Part shown: piece after piece, positions 61,078-64,000 of the stretch | How positions within the stretch are numbered: position 1 is the stretch's first letter | Layout: each line of letters opens with the position of its first letter | Source: Caulobacter sp. FWC26 | GTDB lineage: Bacteria > Pseudomonadota > Alphaproteobacteria > Caulobacterales > Caulobacteraceae | Assembly (NCBI RefSeq): GCF_002742645.2 | Contig: NZ_CP033875.1 | Span: forward strand, 1,652,001 to 1,716,000 | Direction of reading: 5' to 3' | Length of the DNA stretch: 64,000 nucleotides | Notes under the pieces: generated by a model | Database searches by the model: none | What the model was told of the DNA's origin: nothing | What the model saw: only the letters and a program-made list of their open reading frames with translations | Position numbers and translations under genes: made by a program

Positions 61078-61284
61078 TTAGTGGATTGTGGGGGGAGCGC
61101 TGAGCCAGCTCTCGAAGGCGCGCGCTTCGACACGGTCTTGCTCGTCGTCGAGGCTCATCTCCTCCAGAAGGATGGCCGCCAGCAGCCATTCTTCGAGATC
61201 CTCAACTGTCGCGCGGCCGTCTTCGATTGCTTCCTTGACGGTGTCGAGCAGCCATTCGACGGCCACATCGGGGGTTTTGGTCAT
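61078..61284 (-). CDS. Small acidic hypothetical protein (68 aa)
   Basis: A 68-residue acidic helical protein starting MTKTPDVAVEWLLDTVKEAI, with LEEMSLDDEQDRVEARAFE near the end. An AGGA lies ten bases before the ATG at 61284; a start at 61311 is also open. No membrane segment. Not recognised. It lies between the convergent DUF482 gene and a DPP-IV family gene upstream on the same strand. Confidence 0.55.
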   Translation of the reverse strand: MTKTPDVAVEWLLDTVKEAIEDGRATVEDLEEWLLAAILLEEMSLDDEQDRVEARAFESWLSAPPTIH

Positions 61285-61426
61285 GACGCATGTTTCCTGA
61301 ACCAGCGTCATTAACCTTACGCCCCGCTCGCTCCTGCGACCCTGCGACATAAGGTCGAGCTGCGGCGGCGCGATGTCGCACCGAGCCGACAGGCCCGCGC
61401 CGAGAGGACGCGGGCCGCACTCGGCC

Positions 61427-63643
61427 CTATCGGCTTTTCAGCTTGCGGTCGAAGAACTCCAGGTGAGTCTTGAGCACGCTGAGTCCCTTGGTCTTGCTGC
61501 CCGGCGCGCTATGGCGTTCACCCGGATAAAGAGCCATCTCGAAGGGGATCGCCTTGCGTTGCAGCGCCGCCATCAGGCGAGTGCTGTTTTCGAAGATCAC
61601 GTTGTCGTCGGCCATGCCGTGCAGCAGCAGCAGGCTGCCGGGGGGCAGCTTGTCGATGCGGTTATTGATGTCCGAATAGGCGTAGCCGGCCTTGTTTTCG
61701 TCCGGCTTGCCCATGTAGCGCTCGGTATAGGCCGTGTCGTACAGGCTCCACTCGGTCGGCGGTGCCCCGGCGGCGCCGGCCTTGAACGGGGTGTTCTCGG
61801 CGGTCAGCAGCATCAGCGTCATGAAGCCACCGTAGGACCAACCCATCACGCCCAGCTTCTCGGCGTCGACATAGGGCTGGCTGGCCAGGAACTTGGCGCC
61901 CAGCAGTTGGTCCTCGACCTCGACGGTGCCGAGCTTGCGGTCAAGGGCTCGCATGAACTTGGCCGAGCGGTTGCCGCTGCCGCGGTTGTCCAGCTTGAAG
62001 ATCACGTAGCCGGCTTCGAGATAGGTGCGCTCCGACGGGCTATGCCAGCTCTTCATCACGCGTTGGGCGTGCGGGCCGCCATAGACCGAGACGATGGCCG
62101 GGTACTTCTTGGCCGGGTCGAAGCCGACTGGCTTGAGGATCTCGTAGTGGAGCGTCTCGCCGTCCGCGGCCTTCAGCGAGCCGAACTCCGGCTGGGGCAG
62201 GTTGGCGGCGTAGGGCCAGTAGGGGTGACTCTCGGCCAGCTTGTTCTCCTCGATCCAGCGCACGCGCTTGCCGTCGGCCGAATAGAGGGCGGTTTGGGGC
62301 GGGGTCTTCGGATCGCTGTAGGTGCCCGCGAACGCGCCGCCGTTGTCGGCCACTTTCGCGCCCCACCAACCGCCGGCGGATGTCAGGGCTTTTGGCTTGC
62401 CCGGCTTGGCGTAGCTCACCTCATAGAGGCGGCGCTCAATCGGCGTATCGATCGAGGCCGAGAAGATCGCGACCTTGCGCGCCTCGTCCACGCCCTCCAG
62501 GCCGATGACCGGCCAATCGCCCTTGGTGACCTGAGCGATCAGCTTGCCGTCCGCAGCGTAGCGATAGAGGTGCTGATTGCCGTCCTTTTCCGAGCCCCAC
62601 AGGAAGGTGCCGTCCTTCAGGGGGCGGAAGTCGTTGCTGACCTCGATGAAGTGAGGATCGGTGTCGGTCAGGATCGTCTTGCCCGCGCCCGTGGCGGCGT
62701 CGAAGGCCAGCAGGTCGAGCGTCTTCTGATCGCGCGACAGCCGTTGGACATAAACCGTCTTGCCGTCGGCCGACCAGGTCACCCGCGCGACATAGATGTC
62801 CTTGTTGGGGCCCAGATCGAGAGCCGTGACCTTGCCCGACGCCAGATCGCGGACGAACAGGTCCACCACGGCGTTGGGGCGGCCGGCGCGCGGGTAGCGC
62901 TGGTTGACCACCGTGGCGCCGCCGGGACCGATGTCGGCGCGCGGCACGATGTCGACGCCGCTCTCATCCACGCGGGTGTAGACGATGCGGGACTCGTCAG
63001 GGCTCCACCAATAGCCGGTGAAACGGTCGAGCTCCTCCTGGACGATGAACTCGGCCACGCCGAACGACAGCGCGTCCTTACCGTCGGTGGTCAGGGCGAC
63101 CTCGGCGCCGCCGGCCACCGGCTTGATGTAGAGGTTCTGGTCGCGGACGTAGGACACATAGCCGCCCTTGGGCGAGACCTTGGCGTCGACCTCGTCGCCG
63201 GGGGTCTGCGTCAGACGCGTGATCTTCCCGTCTGCGACGGCGTCCAGATAGAGGTCGCCGTCCAGCGGGACCAGGATGAAGCGGCCTTGGCGGTCCCAGC
63301 TGTATTCGACAATGCCGCGCGCCGAGACGCGGGCGCGCTCACGACGCGCCTTCTCGGCTTCAGAGAGCTCCTTGTCGCCCGACGACAACGCGGCGCTGTC
63401 GATCAGACGATAGGGCTCGCCGCCCTTCACATCCGCCGCCCACAGATCCTGGATGTTCGCCGCCTCGGGCTTGCTCTTCAGATAGGTGACGCGCTTGCCG
63501 TCAGGCGACAACGCCACGCCCCTGGCCGTCGGCCCGCTGAGGCTGGGATCGGCGAAGACGCGTTCCGGGGTGAGTTTCTGCGCCAGAGCGGGCGAGGACA
63601 GGGCGAGAACGGCCGCGAGCGCCGTGAGCGAGGGCTTTTTCAT
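61427..63643 (-). CDS. Exported S9 family peptidase, dipeptidyl peptidase IV type
   Basis: A 738-residue serine peptidase. A signal peptide (to about residue 21, ALA-QK) is followed by an eight-bladed propeller and the alpha/beta-hydrolase domain. The propeller carries the DPP-IV Glu motif in FIVQEELDRFTGYWWSPDE. The nucleophile is Ser603 in VMGWSYGGFMTLML, the Asp in HGMADDNVIFENS, and the His in YPGERHSAPG. It would release X-Pro dipeptides in the periplasm. Start MKKPSLTALAAVLAL is clear. Confidence 0.95.
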   Translation of the reverse strand: MKKPSLTALAAVLALSSPALAQKLTPERVFADPSLSGPTARGVALSPDGKRVTYLKSKPEAANIQDLWAADVKGGEPYRLIDSAALSSGDKELSEAEKARRERARVSARGIVEYSWDRQGRFILVPLDGDLYLDAVADGKITRLTQTPGDEVDAKVSPKGGYVSYVRDQNLYIKPVAGGAEVALTTDGKDALSFGVAEFIVQEELDRFTGYWWSPDESRIVYTRVDESGVDIVPRADIGPGGATVVNQRYPRAGRPNAVVDLFVRDLASGKVTALDLGPNKDIYVARVTWSADGKTVYVQRLSRDQKTLDLLAFDAATGAGKTILTDTDPHFIEVSNDFRPLKDGTFLWGSEKDGNQHLYRYAADGKLIAQVTKGDWPVIGLEGVDEARKVAIFSASIDTPIERRLYEVSYAKPGKPKALTSAGGWWGAKVADNGGAFAGTYSDPKTPPQTALYSADGKRVRWIEENKLAESHPYWPYAANLPQPEFGSLKAADGETLHYEILKPVGFDPAKKYPAIVSVYGGPHAQRVMKSWHSPSERTYLEAGYVIFKLDNRGSGNRSAKFMRALDRKLGTVEVEDQLLGAKFLASQPYVDAEKLGVMGWSYGGFMTLMLLTAENTPFKAGAAGAPPTEWSLYDTAYTERYMGKPDENKAGYAYSDINNRIDKLPPGSLLLLHGMADDNVIFENSTRLMAALQRKAIPFEMALYPGERHSAPGSKTKGLSVLKTHLEFFDRKLKSR

Positions 63644-63716
63644 GGCGCGGGACGCTATGCGGGCGCGCCGCGCTTGTCAGCAGTGAAGTTGTGTCGTGGT
63701 TGAAATGCGAAGGTGC

Positions 63717-64000
63717 TCAGCGGCACATCGCGTCAAGCGGCGCGAGATCGATGGGATTAGGCGGAACGGGCAGGCCCTTAGCGCGCAGCGCGGCGTCCAG
63801 CGTGGTGGGGCCCGGCGGCAACCCCGGGTCGGTGTCTGTCTTGTAGAAGGGGTGCTTCTGGGCCTGCGCGAGGGTCGTGAAGCCAAAGCCCTTGTCCTGG
63901 TAGAGCTTGAAAAGGCGCGGCGCCATGCGGGCGTCGAAGGCTCCGCCGTGCATCAGCAGCACATAGGGGATGTCCTTGCCAAACAGCGCGTGGCTCATCG
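63717..64000 (-). CDS. Polysaccharide deacetylase family protein, C-terminal part
   Basis: The last ~93 residues of a gene entering from the right edge; its start lies beyond the window. The visible part, IPYVLLMHGGAFDARMAPRL followed by KGFGFTTLAQAQKHPFY, matches the end of NodB-type deacetylases, including the late catalytic-histidine strand (LLMHGG). The metal-binding N-terminal motifs are not in the window, so the assignment rests on this end only. The ATG at 63998 is probably internal. Confidence 0.6.
   Translation of the reverse strand, partial: MSHALFGKDIPYVLLMHGGAFDARMAPRLFKLYQDKGFGFTTLAQAQKHPFYKTDTDPGLPPGPTTLDAALRAKGLPVPPNPIDLAPLDAMCR

Noticed and set aside
61373..63703. 776-codon open frame on the plus strand
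   Set aside because: It is exactly antisense to the DPP-IV peptidase, whose motifs and signal peptide are complete. Long antisense frames are expected at this GC content.

Overview
The window reads as ordinary core chromosome of a Caulobacter-type alphaproteobacterium. The strongest markers are gcrA (26405-26908), a cell-cycle regulator of the Caulobacterales and their relatives, and mipZ (53594-54430), which has the family's deviant Walker A lysine at residue 13 and aspartate at residue 42. GANTC (CcrM) sites and CtrA-type TTAA motifs sit in the promoters of both genes. High GC, strong third-position GC bias, dense packing with ATGA/TGATG/GTGA overlaps and several TTG/GTG starts fit the same group. 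I see no prophage, insertion sequence, integron, CRISPR array, rRNA operon or replication origin, and no stretch over 300 bases without a gene.

Layout. 1-5.8 kb: hrpB helicase, a hairpin repeat, and a leftward run of glycosyltransferase, SAM methyltransferase and SpoU RNA methyltransferase. 6.0-9.2 kb: a TetR regulator joined to a BtuFCD-like ABC importer. 9.2-13.2 kb: soluble lytic transglycosylase diverging from dapA-smpB, then two small leftward genes. 13.4-16.0 kb: overlapping DUF969-DUF979-DUF2891 genes. 16.1-24.4 kb: class II aldolase, an outer-membrane-like protein whose start lies in a terminator hairpin, an RND efflux pair, and an AceE-like thiamine-diphosphate enzyme behind a candidate two-state RNA hairpin. 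24.4-26.1 kb: three NTF2-like domains in two genes, a possible 26-codon peptide, and a lipoprotein cytochrome c. 26.4-28.9 kb: gcrA, a small conserved gene, MarR, a double nested palindrome, arfB, a YaiI-family gene, tRNA-Thr.

29-36 kb: folD with a cytochrome c lipoprotein and a Tat-exported aldonolactone oxidase-type flavoprotein, an orphan Hpt protein, DUF2336-nadK, glpK. 36-39 kb: an exported sugar cluster (SMP-30 lactonase, glucose-fructose-oxidoreductase-like protein, esterase). 39-43 kb: proline iminopeptidase, epoxide hydrolase, Bcr/CflA transporter, DUF423. 43.1-45.7 kb: a tightly overlapped trio containing an APH-type kinase. 45.7-48.3 kb: a TerC family membrane protein and, upstream, a lipoprotein with a very His/Asp-rich C-terminal tail. 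48.4-51.1 kb: rlmB, tRNA-Tyr, tRNA-Gly and tuf, with a second copy of the last 18 bases of tuf 71 bases downstream.

51-64 kb: YdeI-like gene, a structured intergenic region that may be a small RNA, DUF1489, a 29-residue membrane peptide, panC divergent from mipZ, a membrane-anchored J-domain protein, an aminotransferase, a D-Ala-D-Ala carboxypeptidase with SPOR domain, a phasin, a ridA-GDPD-DUF482 operon, a small acidic protein, a DPP-IV family peptidase, and the end of a polysaccharide deacetylase cut by the window edge.

The window mixes housekeeping (translation, folate, lysine, pantothenate, NADP, cell wall) with cell-cycle control and envelope functions. The best candidates for something undescribed are the His-rich lipoprotein beside TerC, the mutually exclusive hairpins at the RND/AceE junction, the structured region at 51.75-51.85 kb, the DUF969/979/2891 unit and the small membrane peptides.
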